A DNA stretch of 64,000 bases from Diplolepis rosae (lineage: Eukaryota > Arthropoda > Insecta > Hymenoptera > Diplolepididae): the NCBI GenBank assembly GCA_030998225.1, contig JAPYXD010000710.1, positions 21,488,001 to 21,552,000 on the forward strand, written 5' to 3'. Below are positions 45,878-56,910 of the stretch, in pieces. The notes beneath the pieces were generated by a model that was not told the DNA's origin, made no database searches, and saw only the letters and a program-made list of their open reading frames with translations. Position numbers and translations under genes: made by a program. The stretch's first letter is position 1. Each line of letters begins with the position of its first letter.

Positions 45878-48800
45878 ATGGAAAAACTTTTTACTGCAGC
45901 ACTTTTTGCACTTTTAACTGCCAAATCTTCTGCTGGTAAGCAAGCATTTTGATTAATATTTCAAAAAAATCGTGAGAAAAGTGAAATTAATAATTTTATA
46001 ATTTTTTTGCCACATACTTATCTACCATATTGTAAGCTTCGACATAGGGAAAAATGAATATTTATCTATGGGACAAGCATCTTATATATTTGGTTGTAAT
46101 ATCTAAGATATTAGTATTTATATTCAATCTTCAAATCTCTGATATTATGGCTGCCCACTCTCTAAATCTGAATCAGTCAAATTTTCACTGATTGAATCAG
46201 TGATTTGACCTTTCACTGATTCATCAGTGAAGAAATTATATTTCACTGTTAAATCAGTCAATTTTCACTGAAATAATCAGGGAAATTAAACTCATTTACA
46301 GTAACCTCTTTTTAGCTATTTGAATCAGTCAAATTTCACTGATACTCAGTAGATTTTGACTGATTCAAATTTAGAGAGCAGATGGAACGGCGTAGGCCAG
46401 ACAGTACAACTGGCGCAGTACTGTGCCAGTTGTAACCGAGTAGTAATGCCAGTACTGTTTGTCAATACTGTGCCAAACATTGGTGTAGTACTGGCTTACT
46501 ACTGGCGCGGTATTCTTTGGCAGTATTGGTGAAACTCTGAAGTAGGGGTATCATTTACAGTTGGCATTATACTGATATACTACGGCCGCAGTACTGATTA
46601 CTATTACCAGTACCGGCTGATAGTACTGGACCAGTACTGCCTGCCAACTCCCAGCCGAGTTATCATTAGGGGTCTAGCCAGTACTGCGCTAGTACCAGAA
46701 ATCCAACGGCGGTACTGGCATGGTACCGCGCCAGTAGTAAATTTCCACCTGGGTGAATATCTTCACAGTAAAAAGAAAGTCTAAGATTAGTTACATTTTC
46801 TATAGAACATTTTATTTCACTGATGTGAAATATTATAATATATAAGTCTATTGAAAAAAAATCAGCTAAAATGGATTTTTGGTACTGAACAGACCTTTTG
46901 GCGCTTCTTACTACGTCTTTTTGATACCGAATATTCATTTAAGTTATTAATTTTCAAATATCTTCACATATTGTAATTGTAATTACTGACGCCACGTGTT
47001 ACAATTGATCCAAGGCCTTGAGCAATGATTTTTTCTTTTTATGTGTTTTACAGAAGGAATTTCGAAACTGATAAGTGGTAAGATAATAGGCGGAGTTCAA
47101 TCAAGAGTCAAATATGTAGTTCCTGTAATGCAAGAAGAAGAGTATCTGGGTTCTGCATCCTTACTTTCGAGTTCACGAGCCATAACTTCTAGGTCTATTG
47201 TTAGTAAATTTCATAAACCTGATTATGGTCGAGCCTACGTCCCAATCAAATATCCCGATACTTTGGATAGCAGACCTCATTATTTTGAAGATATAACGTA
47301 TCCTGATAACTATTATAACGATGACAATATTCCTGATCCCAATTTCGCGATCATACATGTAAGTTATTCTGCAGAAAAACAATATTCCACAGAAAAATAA
47401 ATATAAGAGTCGTTCTCAAAAAATTGTGCAATTTTAAGCATTGATTTAAGAAAAAAACATTCAGAACTAGTTAAAGGTTATCTATTATTATTTCTAAATC
47501 AAAGTAGAACATAAATTTTAATTTCAAAGATCAAGTATTATTTTCTTGTGTAGTCTTTGAGTGGTTTTGGCTATATTCTAAGATTCTATTCTTAAACAAA
47601 GAAACTTACATTCATTTTCAATTTAAAAAAAAATATAAGGCCAAATAAGTTTCAAATGGTTAGAATAAATCAATTTAATGACATTAAACACGCAAATCTG
47701 AATAAAAACGGAATTGAGAACGTAATATTTTAATTCTTTAAAATTCCATGGTTGTAGAATATGGTTTAAAATATTCACCTTTATCTACTAGCGGGTTAAA
47801 AAGTGCATTTTTCTGCCCCTTATTGGGATAAAAAAATCCATTTCTTAACCCCCAAGTAGAAAAAAATCATATGTAACACGGAAAAAACATTTTTCTACTA
47901 ATGGGTCGTAAAGTGTTTTTTATTGCCCCCTGCAAGGCAAATATAGTATATTTTGCAACTCGCGAAAAAAAAATTTATTTTGCGAGTGTGAAGTTTGATG
48001 CCCGAGCAAAGCGAGGTAAAAACCACACGAGTAAAATAAATGTTTTTCCCGTGTTGCACACGATTTTTTTTCTACTATTGGGTCAGACAATGAATTTGTT
48101 TGCCCCGCACAGGGCAATAAAGTCCACTTTATGGCCCGCTAGTAGAAAAAATCCATTTCTTGTCCCCACAGTAGAAAACAAAATCGTGTGCAACACGGGA
48201 AATGGTTCATTTTGCGAACATGAAGTTTGATGACCCAGCAAAACCAGGTCAACAATCACACGAATAAAATAAATTTTCTTCCTATGTTGCACACGAGTTT
48301 TTTCCTATCGCGGGTTCAGAAAATGGATTTATTTGCCATGAAGGAGGCAATAAAATGCACTTTATGACCCGCTAGTAGAAAAAATATTTTGTTTTCCTTA
48401 GTTGCACAGTAAACTATTATTTTACTCGTTCGGAAATGAACTTTTTCCTCCCTAGTTGCAGAATATACTATATCTTGCCAAGTAATAATTACTTTTAACT
48501 TGACAACTTAAATTTTATTTTTAGTTCAACGTTACCATACCTTTATCTCAATACGTAGAAGTGATTTCTCTGTATAATGAGGATTTCTCTTCTGACGAGA
48601 AAGGTTATATTATCGGATGGGGTTGTCCGCACAAATTTATAGAAGGTCTCCAAATTCCTATGTCTTCGGAACTGAAGGAGTTGCATGTGAAAATATTATC
48701 CCACAGTATATGTGAGCATGAATATGGAAGAGTTCTACCGACCCAGATATGTACACTTGCTAATTCAGAATCAGATGAATACTCTTATTTTGTACGTGGA

Positions 48801-49453
48801 AATAAGTTTTATACGTTCTATAACTTTAATTACAAGTCCAAAGACTTGCGCATATTTTTGCCTTGAGATTTATTAACACTGTAAAAACTATATATAACTT
48901 TTCCGACAATATATTTTGTAGATAAAATTTCCTATTTTAGGTAGGAAAACTTGTTTTTCAATATAACTGGAAATTTGTACTTTTATTAGAAAAAATTATC
49001 ACTTTTTAAATAGAATATTCCCATAGCAAAAAGGAATTTTTTTTAATTAGTTGGGAATATGAAAATTTATCTAAAGTGTTAGAAAAATTATCGAGATTGA
49101 TTTATTTATTGTATTTTGAATATTTTAAGAAAATTGCCAAAAACTGTTGAGAGTGAATATTTCATTTTATTTCTTTTAGAGCTAAAAAAATAATAACAAA
49201 TTTTGATTTGTTGTCTTTTTAGGGAGACATTGGTGATCCGTTGATATATCGAACCAGTAACGCAGATTATCTTATGGGAATTGTCAATTATTTTAGTCGA
49301 AACTCTAAACATCCTTCCTTGTCTACAAAATTGTTCAGCTTTCTCGGATACATCGGAGGATTACTAAATACTGATGATTCGCGAAAACCGCAAAATAACC
49401 ACGTTAACAAATCAAGTGATTGTGAATCGTGTGATTCAAACGAATGTAAATAA
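45878..49453 (+). CDS. Gene E: secreted inactive serine protease homologue (4 exons)
   Basis: Exons: 45878-45935, 47054-47358, 48525-48791, 49223-49453; 861 nt, 286 aa. Close paralogue of gene D with the same signal peptide start (MEKLFTAALFALLTAKSS) and activation site SGK|IIGG. His57 motif ITSRS, Asn at Asp102 (DPNFAII), IIGWGC, the Cys pair of the 168/182 loop and GDIGDPLI with Ile at Ser195. It has a hydrophilic Cys-containing C-terminal tail (DCESCDSNECK) missing from D. All exons are open and all introns GT-AG. Intron 1 holds an M2 MITE and an AGTACTGG-rich patch; intron 2 an expanded repeat array; intron 3 a CACTGTAAAAA insertion. A 380-bp palindromic MITE lies in the 3' UTR. Probably secreted and non-catalytic; role unknown. 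Confidence 0.87.
46158..46378. mobile_element. MITE family M2 in gene E intron 1
   Basis: CTCTCTAAATCTGAATCAG left end, TGATTCAAATTTAGAGAG right end; 221 bp. The empty site is visible in gene D intron 1 around 38335. Confidence 0.85.
46385..46752. repeat. AGTACTGG-rich patch in gene E intron 1
   Basis: About 370 bp carrying some twenty near-copies of CCAGTACTG, AGTACTGG or TAGTACTGGC on both strands, with an unusually high GC content for this window. It is absent from gene D. It is bounded by the M2 element on the left and by the shared GAATATCTTCACAGT intron sequence on the right. Origin unknown. Confidence 0.65.
47760..48470. repeat. Expanded repeat array in gene E intron 2
   Basis: Units of the kind seen twice in gene D: CTACTAGCGGGTTAAAAAGT, CCATTTCTTAACCCCCAAG and GTGTGCAACACGGG. 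Here at least four, some inverted and interleaved with TTTGCGAGTGTGAAGTTTGA blocks. A local expansion after the D/E duplication. Confidence 0.65.
48876..49087. mobile_element. Insertion in gene E intron 3
   Basis: CACTGTAAAAACTATATATA near the left end and ATCTAAAGTG at the right; interior GGAAATTT-like motifs. Its left end resembles the MITE in gene C exon 2. Gene D intron 3 is only 82 bp and lacks it. Confidence 0.5.
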
Positions 49454-49481
49454 AAACTGTATGTCAGATTCTTGGAATGAT

Positions 49482-49861
49482 CACTCAGAAAAAAGATTCG
49501 ATTGAATCAAAGAAAATGATTTGTTTGAACAACTTTCTTTGATTTAAAGAAATGATTTGTTTAAATGAAATAAAATTTGTTCGATTCAAACAAAATATCT
49601 TAGAACCAAATAAATATTTGTTTGAATCAAATTAATTTTTCTTCAAAACAAAGAAATTAATGCATTGATATATGGTCAAAGATATAATTTATTTTATTTG
49701 AGGCAAAAATTTATTTGATTCGAACAAATATTTTTTTGGTCCAAAGATATTTTGTTTGAATCAAACAAATTTTGTTTCATTAAAACAAAACTTTTCTTTA
49801 CATCAAAGAAAGTGTTTCAAACAAATAATTTTTTTGATTCAATCAAATATTTTTCTGAGTG
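49482..49861. mobile_element. Palindromic MITE M3 in the gene E 3' UTR
   Basis: CACTCAGAAAAAAGATTCGA at the left mirrors AATCAAATATTTTTCTGAGTG at the right. Almost the whole 380 bp is an imperfect palindrome of TTTGTTTGAATCAAA-type repeats. It sits between the stop codon (49453) and the AATAAA (49957), so it would be transcribed. Gene D lacks it. Confidence 0.8.
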
Positions 49862-49956
49862 TGTTTCAAATTCCCAAAATGAAAATGTATCAATTATACT
49901 GAATTTTAAAAGCTTAATCATGTAACGAATGCATTTGGGGAATTGCAACGGAAGAA

Positions 49957-49962
49957 AATAAA
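49957..49962 (+). terminator. Polyadenylation signal of gene E
   Basis: AATAAA followed by GCTCTCAGTATTA, in sequence conserved with the gene D 3' end. Confidence 0.55.
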
Positions 49963-51150
49963 GCTCTCAGTATTAATAAAGCAGATGAAAATTGATTTTT
50001 ACTTTAATTGGAACCCTCCACTTTTTCATGACTAATTTCCTTGAAAGTCATTGTTTAAAATTATTTTTATTTTAATTACTTGCTATAAATATTTATAATA
50101 TTATAAATTTATATTTATATTTATAATAATATATAATATATAATATAATAATATATATATTATATTATAATTATAATTTATATTTATATAAATTATTTTC
50201 TTATTTTTCGTACATTTTAATTAAAGTATCATATTCAGACTCACGTGAAAGACTCTTTAGCTTATCTTTTTATTTAGCTGATATACATATAAGTTTATAA
50301 GATTTTTATCTGCGGACACAGAGAAAATGGAGGGTCAATTTGAATATTTAGAGGGTCAGACTGATTATATTTAAGGGATGACTGTAGGACAGCCTTCTAG
50401 ATGAACCAATGGGCTCAGTAGTGTAACTACGATAATAGGTGCCCCAGATATTATTTCAGTAGGGCGCCCTTTATCCGAAAAATATGACAATATAGGCTAT
50501 GAAATCATCGACTACAGCACTATTCTCATAGTTTAAATTCAAAATTCAATCAAAAATATTGTAAATATAGTGAGAGATGATTTCATTGTACAAAAAATGT
50601 TAAAACAAAATTTTTTTTTTTGAAAGAATATGACTTTTTGGGGTCCACTGATGTTACGAGGCCCCAGACAACACACATGGCTAGCCTGGCAGTAGTTACT
50701 CCACTGAACTGACCATCTCTGGGGGGTCAAAATAAGATGGTCAACGCGATTATCTCAGAGCTCTCAGAGTGTCAACTCAATCATTCTAACCTCAAAAACT
50801 GTCGGTCTCGACGGTCTCGACCAGCAAAACTATTACTCCAATAAAATTGATATTTACCTATACATTGGAATCACCGCAGAAATGTCATATAATTATTGTT
50901 TTATATTAAGGCCATATGGTAGGCTCTGACGTCACTAGTTATATACGACTGCTTTATAATTAAAATAATGATTTTTAAAAAATTTCAAGAGCAGAGAGTA
51001 ATGCGTTATATTTTTCTGCATTGCTGTTTTCTCCTGAAAATTTGTTAGAATTATTATTATATGAATAAAGTTGTATATAATTGGTGATGAGAAATCTCAC
51101 CACATGGCCACCACCAAATGACATCGAACGCGACATCGTAATTTGGGATA
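49963..51150. other. Intergenic with AT-dinucleotide tracts
   Basis: Residual D/E-like 3' flank to about 50240, with TA-rich tracts at 50094-50200. No recognised feature beyond that. Confidence 0.45.
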
Positions 51151-51159
51151 GTATGGAAT

Positions 51160-51595
51160 GACGTTTAAAATGTCGTATACGACGTCATATACGATTTGAT
51201 AATTTTTTAAATAAATATTTATTAAATAATATAATTAACTTTGTAATTGAGTATTAAAATTTGTCAAAGAAGACATTTTCTATAAAGGAAATGTTTGTAC
51301 CTGAAGTTTTGAAATAAATTTTTTCCTCTGATAAGAAATGGTAATTTTTACTATCTCTTACTTTGTATCTTTACTATCTTTCCTGTTTCACTATTTACCT
51401 GTGAAGGAATTCAAACTGCTTGTTGGCCGTACAGCTATATAAGTTTTTTTAAAAACGTTTGAAAAAGGTCTTTATTGCCAAATTGTAACACTCAATTACA
51501 GAGTTAATTATATTATTTAATAAATATTTATTTAAAAAATTATCAAATCGTATATGACGTCGTATACGACATCGTAAACGACATCTCATACCGCA
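51160..51595. mobile_element. Palindromic element with ATACGACGTC arms
   Basis: Arms of about 110 bp: GTCGTATACGACGTCATATA followed by CGATTTGATAATTTTT at the left, and the reverse complement ATTATCAAATCGTATATGAC at the right, including AAATAATATAATTAACT. Related GATGTCGTATTTTG motifs at 53165-53260 suggest a larger composite. Confidence 0.7.
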
Positions 51596-52009
51596 CAGTG
51601 GAGTGAAATAGAAAAACGAGGTTCAAAATCATTTTCTGAGCTGAATTCTTGACCAATTTGAGATTTTTTTTTTTTGAAAAATCCAACATTAAATTTTGAA
51701 GAGATCGCTACAGGCCGATTTTTGAATTTGTTGTTGTTACAACTTTTATGTTAATGTAAATAGCGGAAAAAATGTCGATTTTTCGAATTTTACTTTTTAT
51801 TTCTTCGAGTAAATTTTTCCTAGGCCTGTCACACCCCAGCTCCGATGCGTAGGAGTATATAGAATGGAATAATTTTGTTGACATGTGAATTCATTTGTTA
51901 TAAACAAATAGATATAACAATTAGTCAACGGAATGGATTGGTCATTTGTGCAATCCAATTAAGCATCGGAATCAGTCGTTCCCATCTCTAAGATGATATC
52001 TCATCATGA

Positions 52010-53170
52010 AAATTCGTCATCCGTTATTATTTGTTAACTTTAACAACAAATAATATAAACAAATGCAAAGTATGGGCATTTGTAGGCAAAAACGAGTCGA
52101 ATTTCTTCCGAATCTTCATCATAATACATTTCTTGTGATGTTAACAGATGTTATCTTGTCATCCGACATTATTTATCAACTTTAGCAACAAATAATATAA
52201 ACAAATTCACCATATGCGCATTTGTAGGCAAAAACGAGCCGAATTTCTTCCGAATCTTAATCATAATACATTGCTCGTGATGTTGACAGATGTCATCTTC
52301 TCATCCGGCATTATTTGTTGACTTTAGCAACAAAATAATCTAAGCGAGTGGACATGTCATTGACTATCCTGATGAGTATAAATATCATTCGTCACCGCTA
52401 GATGGTGGCATATCAAATATACGCATGCTCGATGCCCGTTGGCATTCTGGGTACTAGACAGCTGTTTTTTGGCGACATATTGGTCATGACACTTGAGCAG
52501 TGAACATTTGTCCTGTTCTATAATTATGGAATGATAATCCAATCATTTTGAAAACTCACATTCATATCATCTATTGATAAAACACTCTTCTGGAATGTAA
52601 TTATTTGTTCCACGCAAATTGCTGTTCCATTCACGGAAGAGGTTATCTTCCGTTGCTTTTTGGTTAACTTGACATTCGTGTCTCGTTACATGAAATTGTA
52701 TTGATTTCCTTTAATTGTCCTATTCCTATTCATTTTCCAATGAATTCTTTCCTTCTTCGCAGAAGATATCCTTGATTAATCTCTTCATTGTTTCCTAGAA
52801 ATAAGTATTACTTCAGTAGAAGTTCAATCGTTTTTTTTTTCAGTTTTTCCTGTTCAACTTTTTCTATTACTATTTGGTGTTTTTCGTTTTTTATATTCAT
52901 AGTTTTAAGAGATATTTTGGCGGTTCTTGATCGCTTCGGAAGAAATTCGGCTCGTTTTTGCCTACAAATGCCCATATGGTGCATTTGATTATATTATTTG
53001 TTGCTAAAGTTGATAAATAATGTCGGATGACAAGATAACATTTGTCAACATCACAAGCAATGTATTATGATGAAGATTCGGAAGAAATTCGGCTCGTTTT
53101 TGCCTACAAATGCCCATACTGTGCATTTGATTATATTATTTGTTGTTAAAGTTAACAAATAATAACGTCA
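52010..53170. repeat. Large inverted repeat built from about 165-bp direct repeats
   Basis: Two direct repeats at 52010-52335 contain GCATTTGTAGGCAAAAACGA, AATTTCTTCCGAATCTT and CAACAAATAATATAAAC. Two inverted copies lie at 52935-53165 (TCGTTTTTGCCTACAAATGC). The 600 bp between hold nothing recognised. The structure resembles a transposon with long sub-repeated inverted termini. Confidence 0.7.
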
Positions 53171-53249
53171 TATACGATGTTGTATACGCCATCTCTTACG
53201 ATGTCATTTATAACGTTTACGATGTCATTTACAACGTCGTGTATGATGT

Positions 53250-54515
53250 CGTATTTTGAAAGTTTTACCATTCAAGGAGTTCTGCAAAGATCGAAATAAA
53301 TAGTAATCTGATGGTGCAAGGTCAGGGCTATATGGTGGATGTAACATCACCACTCAACCAAGCCTTAATAATTTTTGGCGAGTGGCTAAAGATGTGTCTA
53401 GTGTAGCGTTGTCATGGTGAAAAATTACACCCTTACGATTGACCAATTCTGGCTTGGACCATGATCGTTTTCGAACGAAGTTATTCTAACCAATCAATTT
53501 TACATCACTAGTGATAAATCGTTTTAAGAAAGGATCGAATTCATTGCGTTTGAGATGCAAATCACAAGCGTTGATGCGTTTTGTCAAATGAATTTCTTTC
53601 AATTCATGTGCAATCCAAATATCAAGTTTTGTAATGGGTCCAAGACCCTGTATATGACGGTCGAATGTTGATTTTGGTTTTTTTTTAAATTTCTGCAATC
53701 TCTCACACAGTTACATGACGATCCGATTCGATTATGGCTTTGATTTGGTCATCATCAACTTCATTTGGCCGACCTGAACGTTGCTCATCTTTGAGTGAAA
53801 AATCCCCAGAATGGAATTTATCAAACCCATTTCGACACTGTCTGTCTTTTAAGGTGGCTTGAGCGTTTGGTGTCGTATGAAGTGAGGGGCACCGTGGGGC
53901 ACGTGTTACATGAATGCTCATTGCTACTTATTTTTTTAATAATCATATGTATTATAGTTACATCTGAGTAGAAGGGTAAAAAATCACGGAAATGTCCCCT
54001 GAAAAAAGTGATAGTAAAAATTTATTAGTTTCACCTCGAGGCGGTTTTTTATATTCTGTACTTTTCTTGCAATTTTCTCTTGATTGAAGTCGTTAACCCT
54101 TTGTTTTTATAATACTAATAGATTCCTCGAAATCGAAAGTACTATTATATATTTGATTCATGGGGACTTGTGTTTTGTTCCGGAGTTTCGCCGATTTTGA
54201 TGAGGAATCCCATAAGACTACGTGTTAAACTGACATTTTTTCGGTAGCGATTTTTTCGGCATTGACATCGTCAACCACGGTATTTCTTTTTTCCAAATGA
54301 ATCTAGCATATTTTATTAAGATAATCTCTAAGTTTCAGAGCAATCTGTAATTTTTTTCAAAAACGCTCAAGCCACCTTAAGGCTTCCTCACCATACACAT
54401 CACGTAACTTTATAACAGCCTGTGCTGCGTTCTTTCCTTTACGGAAATAAAAAAGCAAAATATGACGAAAATGCTCGTTTTTACACTCCATCTTGAAGTT
54501 GATGCCAAACTAACA
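53250..54515 (-). pseudogene. Mariner transposase split by a TTAA-flanked MITE
   Basis: Minus-strand reading starts near 54491 with MECKNEHFRHILLFYFRKG and continues NAAQAVIKLRDVYGEEAL. It is interrupted by the insertion 53853-54376 and resumes CRNGFDKFHSGDFSLKDEQ, RSGRPNEVDDD, then HRHIQGLGPITKLDIW; the first Asp is degraded to TSDVK. C-terminal parts decay toward 53250. The mariner terminal repeat TTGTCCCAGAAGTAATTGCC (reverse strand) lies at about 54650-54670. Confidence 0.75.
53853..54376. mobile_element. TTAA-flanked MITE (524 bp)
   Basis: GGTGGCTTGAGCGTTT at the left mirrors AAACGCTCAAGCCACC at the right. TTAA at 53849-53852 and 54377-54380. Removing it with one TTAA restores the transposase frame across GEEALKDRQC, which confirms the exact duplication. 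It is non-autonomous. Confidence 0.8.
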
Positions 54516-54917
54516 ACTATAAACGAACTTACGCGCAATTTGTTTGTAAAGCAAGCTAAGAGTGACAGCTAACAAATGCCAGAAGGAAAAAATCATGACA
54601 TTGACAGAAGTCATTCCAAAAGATGGTCAAAGTCATCTATATGTGAAACCGGCAATTACTTCTGGGACAACCCAATATATGCAACTGTAGTAAAGATTAT
54701 AGTAAAATTTGATACAATTTATAGTAAATTATCATATAGTTAACCCAAATTTTAGTATTTTAACAATAATTTTTTTCACTCAAATATGTCGAACTTTGTG
54801 CCTGAAAAAGTATTTTTGCGTGGAGTTCTTCTTCATTACTTTAATATGAAGAAAACTGCTGCCGAAAGTCATCGTATTTTGGTGGAAGTTTAAGATGAAC
54901 ATGCTCTAGCTGAGCGA

Positions 54918-55119
54918 ACAAGTGTGTTACTTCTACACGTGAAATACGATAGTAACTTTTTAGGCATTTGAAGTGTGTATTTTTAATACACATTACAAAC
55001 GTAACGTTTAATTTTCAAACACTTTAACGTTTTGTACCCAAAATGTGTGTTAAAAATACACACTTCAAATGCCTAAAAAGTTACTATCGTGATTCACGTG
55101 TAAAAGTAACACACTTGTT
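54918..55119. mobile_element. Palindromic MITE (about 200 bp) inside a mariner
   Basis: Arms of about 75 bp: GTGTGTTACTTCTACACGTG and reversed GTGTGTTACTTTTACACGTG, then ACGATAGTAACTTTTTAGGC on both arms. The loop is short. It replaces part of the transposase DNA-binding region. Confidence 0.8.
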
Positions 55120-55504
55120 TTTAGAGTGTGGGCAGCCAAAAAAGTTTGAAGATGAAGAACTGGAAACATTACTCGATGAAGATTGTTGCCAAGCACAAAA
55201 AGAGCTCGCAGAATTTTTTGGAGTCACTCAAGCAGCCATTTCAAAACGTTTAAAAGCAGCCGGATACATTCAAAAGCAACGAAATTGGGATCGACATGAA
55301 CTCAAGCCGAAAGACGTTGGAAGGCGGTTTTTCATGTCCGAAATGCTGCTGGAACGCCACAAAAAGAAGTCATTTTTGCATCGGATTGTTACTAGTGATG
55401 AAAAATGGATCCATTATGACAACCCGAAGCGCAAGAAATCATATGTGAAACCCGGCCAACCAGCCAAATCAACGGCAAAGCCGAATATCCATGGCGCGAA
55501 GGTA

Positions 55505-56426
55505 CGAGGTGTACAAGTATGAAACCGGTAATGACATCTATGTGTCGCTAGGTAAAACTATACGCTCTGTCAAACCAAATCATTGACGCCATTTCTTCGT
55601 ATTGAGTTCTGTCAACAATATTCAGTTCATAAACAATCAAGTTTCATACAACAACTAATTTTTTTTCGCTAATAAAAATGTCGATTTTTGTGCCTTCAAA
55701 CTACGATTTGCGGACATCATTGATTTTCTGTTACCAATTGAAGAAATCTGCTTTGGAAGCCCATCGAATGCTTGTGGAAGCTTACGGTCAGCATGCTCTA
55801 GGCAAAACACAGTGTTTCGAGTGGTTTAACAAATTCAAAAGTGGTAATTTTGATGTGAGAAACGAAGATCGTGGAAAACCACCAAAAAAGTTCGAAGATT
55901 GGGATCAGAAGGGTGTTATCTGGTTTGACCTTCTGAAACCAGGTGAAACAGTTACTGGTCAACGCTACCAACAACAATTGGCCGATTTGAATCGTGCTTT
56001 GCCCCAAAAACGTCCAGAATATCAAACTAGGCAACACAAAGTGATTTTTCTTGATGACAATGCACCAGCACATCGAACAAAAAAGACTCGGGAATTGGTA
56101 AATTCGTACAGCTGGAAAGCCCTCCCCCATGCGGCTTATTCACCAGACTTGGCTCCATCTGACTACTACTTATTTTCATCAATGGGGCACGCACTTGCTG
56201 AACAGCGCTTCGATTCGTACGAAAATGTAAAAAAATGGCTCGATGACTGGTTTGACTCAAAAAACGAACAATTTTTTTGTCGAGGCATACACAAATTGCC
56301 AGAGAAATGGGAAAAATGTGTGGCTAGCAATGGCCATTACTTTGAAGATTGAATGTATAACCATTTTTATTAAATAAACGTGTATTTTCTCAAAAAAAAT
56401 TACCGGTTTCATACTTGTACACCTGG
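55505..56426 (+). mobile_element. Mariner (cecropia-like) nested in another mariner
   Basis: Ends CGAGGTGTACAAGTATGAAA and, reversed, CCAGGTGTACAAGTATGAAA, with TA duplications at 55503 and 56427. The host mariner reads continuously (GAKV|MLCIWW) once it is removed. 922 bp, close to the 921-bp copy in gene B intron 1. Confidence 0.9.
55678..56352 (+). CDS. Mariner transposase with in-frame internal deletion (224 aa)
   Basis: Uninterrupted frame from MSIFVPSNYDLRTSLIFC to SNGHYFED. N-terminal helix-turn-helix region (CFEWFNKFKSGNFDV) up to PPKKFED, then a direct jump to WDQKGVIWFDLLKPGE. Some 115-120 residues usual for the family, with the second DNA-binding half and the first catalytic Asp, are missing without breaking the frame. 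Second Asp in FLDDNAPAH and third in LAPSDYYLF, 34 residues apart. The C-terminus is complete. It may make a protein that cannot cut, but could bind transposon ends poorly or dimerise. Confidence 0.8.
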   Translation: MSIFVPSNYDLRTSLIFCYQLKKSALEAHRMLVEAYGQHALGKTQCFEWFNKFKSGNFDVRNEDRGKPPKKFEDWDQKGVIWFDLLKPGETVTGQRYQQQLADLNRALPQKRPEYQTRQHKVIFLDDNAPAHRTKKTRELVNSYSWKALPHAAYSPDLAPSDYYLFSSMGHALAEQRFDSYENVKKWLDDWFDSKNEQFFCRGIHKLPEKWEKCVASNGHYFED

Positions 56427-56910
56427 TAATGCTCTGTATTTGGTGGGATCAGAAGGGTTTGAAGAGAGCAATAGCCGAAAAATGCCCGGAATATGCGACC
56501 AGACACGAGGCAATAATTTTCCACCATGACAACGCTCGCAACATGGGGCCGCGGCCCCATGTTGCTATTTCGGTTATGAACTATTTGGAAAACAGTGGAT
56601 GGAAATTTTTACCCTACCTGCCTTATAGCCCAGACCTTGCCCCTTCTGACTACCATTTGTTCCGGTCGATGCAGAACGCCCTCACTGGAATACAGTTCAC
56701 ATCAGAACAGGGTATCAAACTTGGCTTGATTCATTCTTGGCCGCCAAACTGGCGCAGTTCTTTTGGGATGGAGTCAAAAAATTGCCAGAAAGATGGAAAA
56801 AAGTCATAGCTTCAGATGGGCAATACTTTGAACAATACTATTGTACATGTTTTTCTTAAATAAACGTTCAAATTTTTTAAAAAACCGCCCGAATTAAGTT
56901 ATAGATCCAA

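Larger units (their letters stand above)
54787..56910 (+). pseudogene. Mariner transposase carrying two nested insertions
   Basis: Same family as 42183-43885. Starts MSNFVPEKVFLRGVLLHYF (54787) and has a TAA early (EV-stop-DEHAL). A 200-bp MITE (54918-55119) follows. Coding continues EELETLLDEDCC, AISKRLKAAGYIQKQ, TSDEKWIHYDNPKRKKS to NIHGAKV (55506). A second mariner is inserted (55505-56426), after which it resumes MLCIWWDQKG, FHHDNA, SPDLAPSDYHLF, with a frameshift near EQGIK. It carries a 15-bp fold-back insertion at 56538-56565. Terminal repeat GAATTAAGTTATAGATCCAA at about 56891-56910. Confidence 0.85.

Noticed and set aside
47901..48292. Frames of 65-109 codons in gene E intron 2
   Set aside because: They lie in the expanded intron repeat array and read through inverted units; no family resemblance.
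39357..48470. Possible CRISPR-like array because of spaced repeats
   Set aside because: Units are long, variable and partly inverted, lie in introns, and the genome is eukaryotic.
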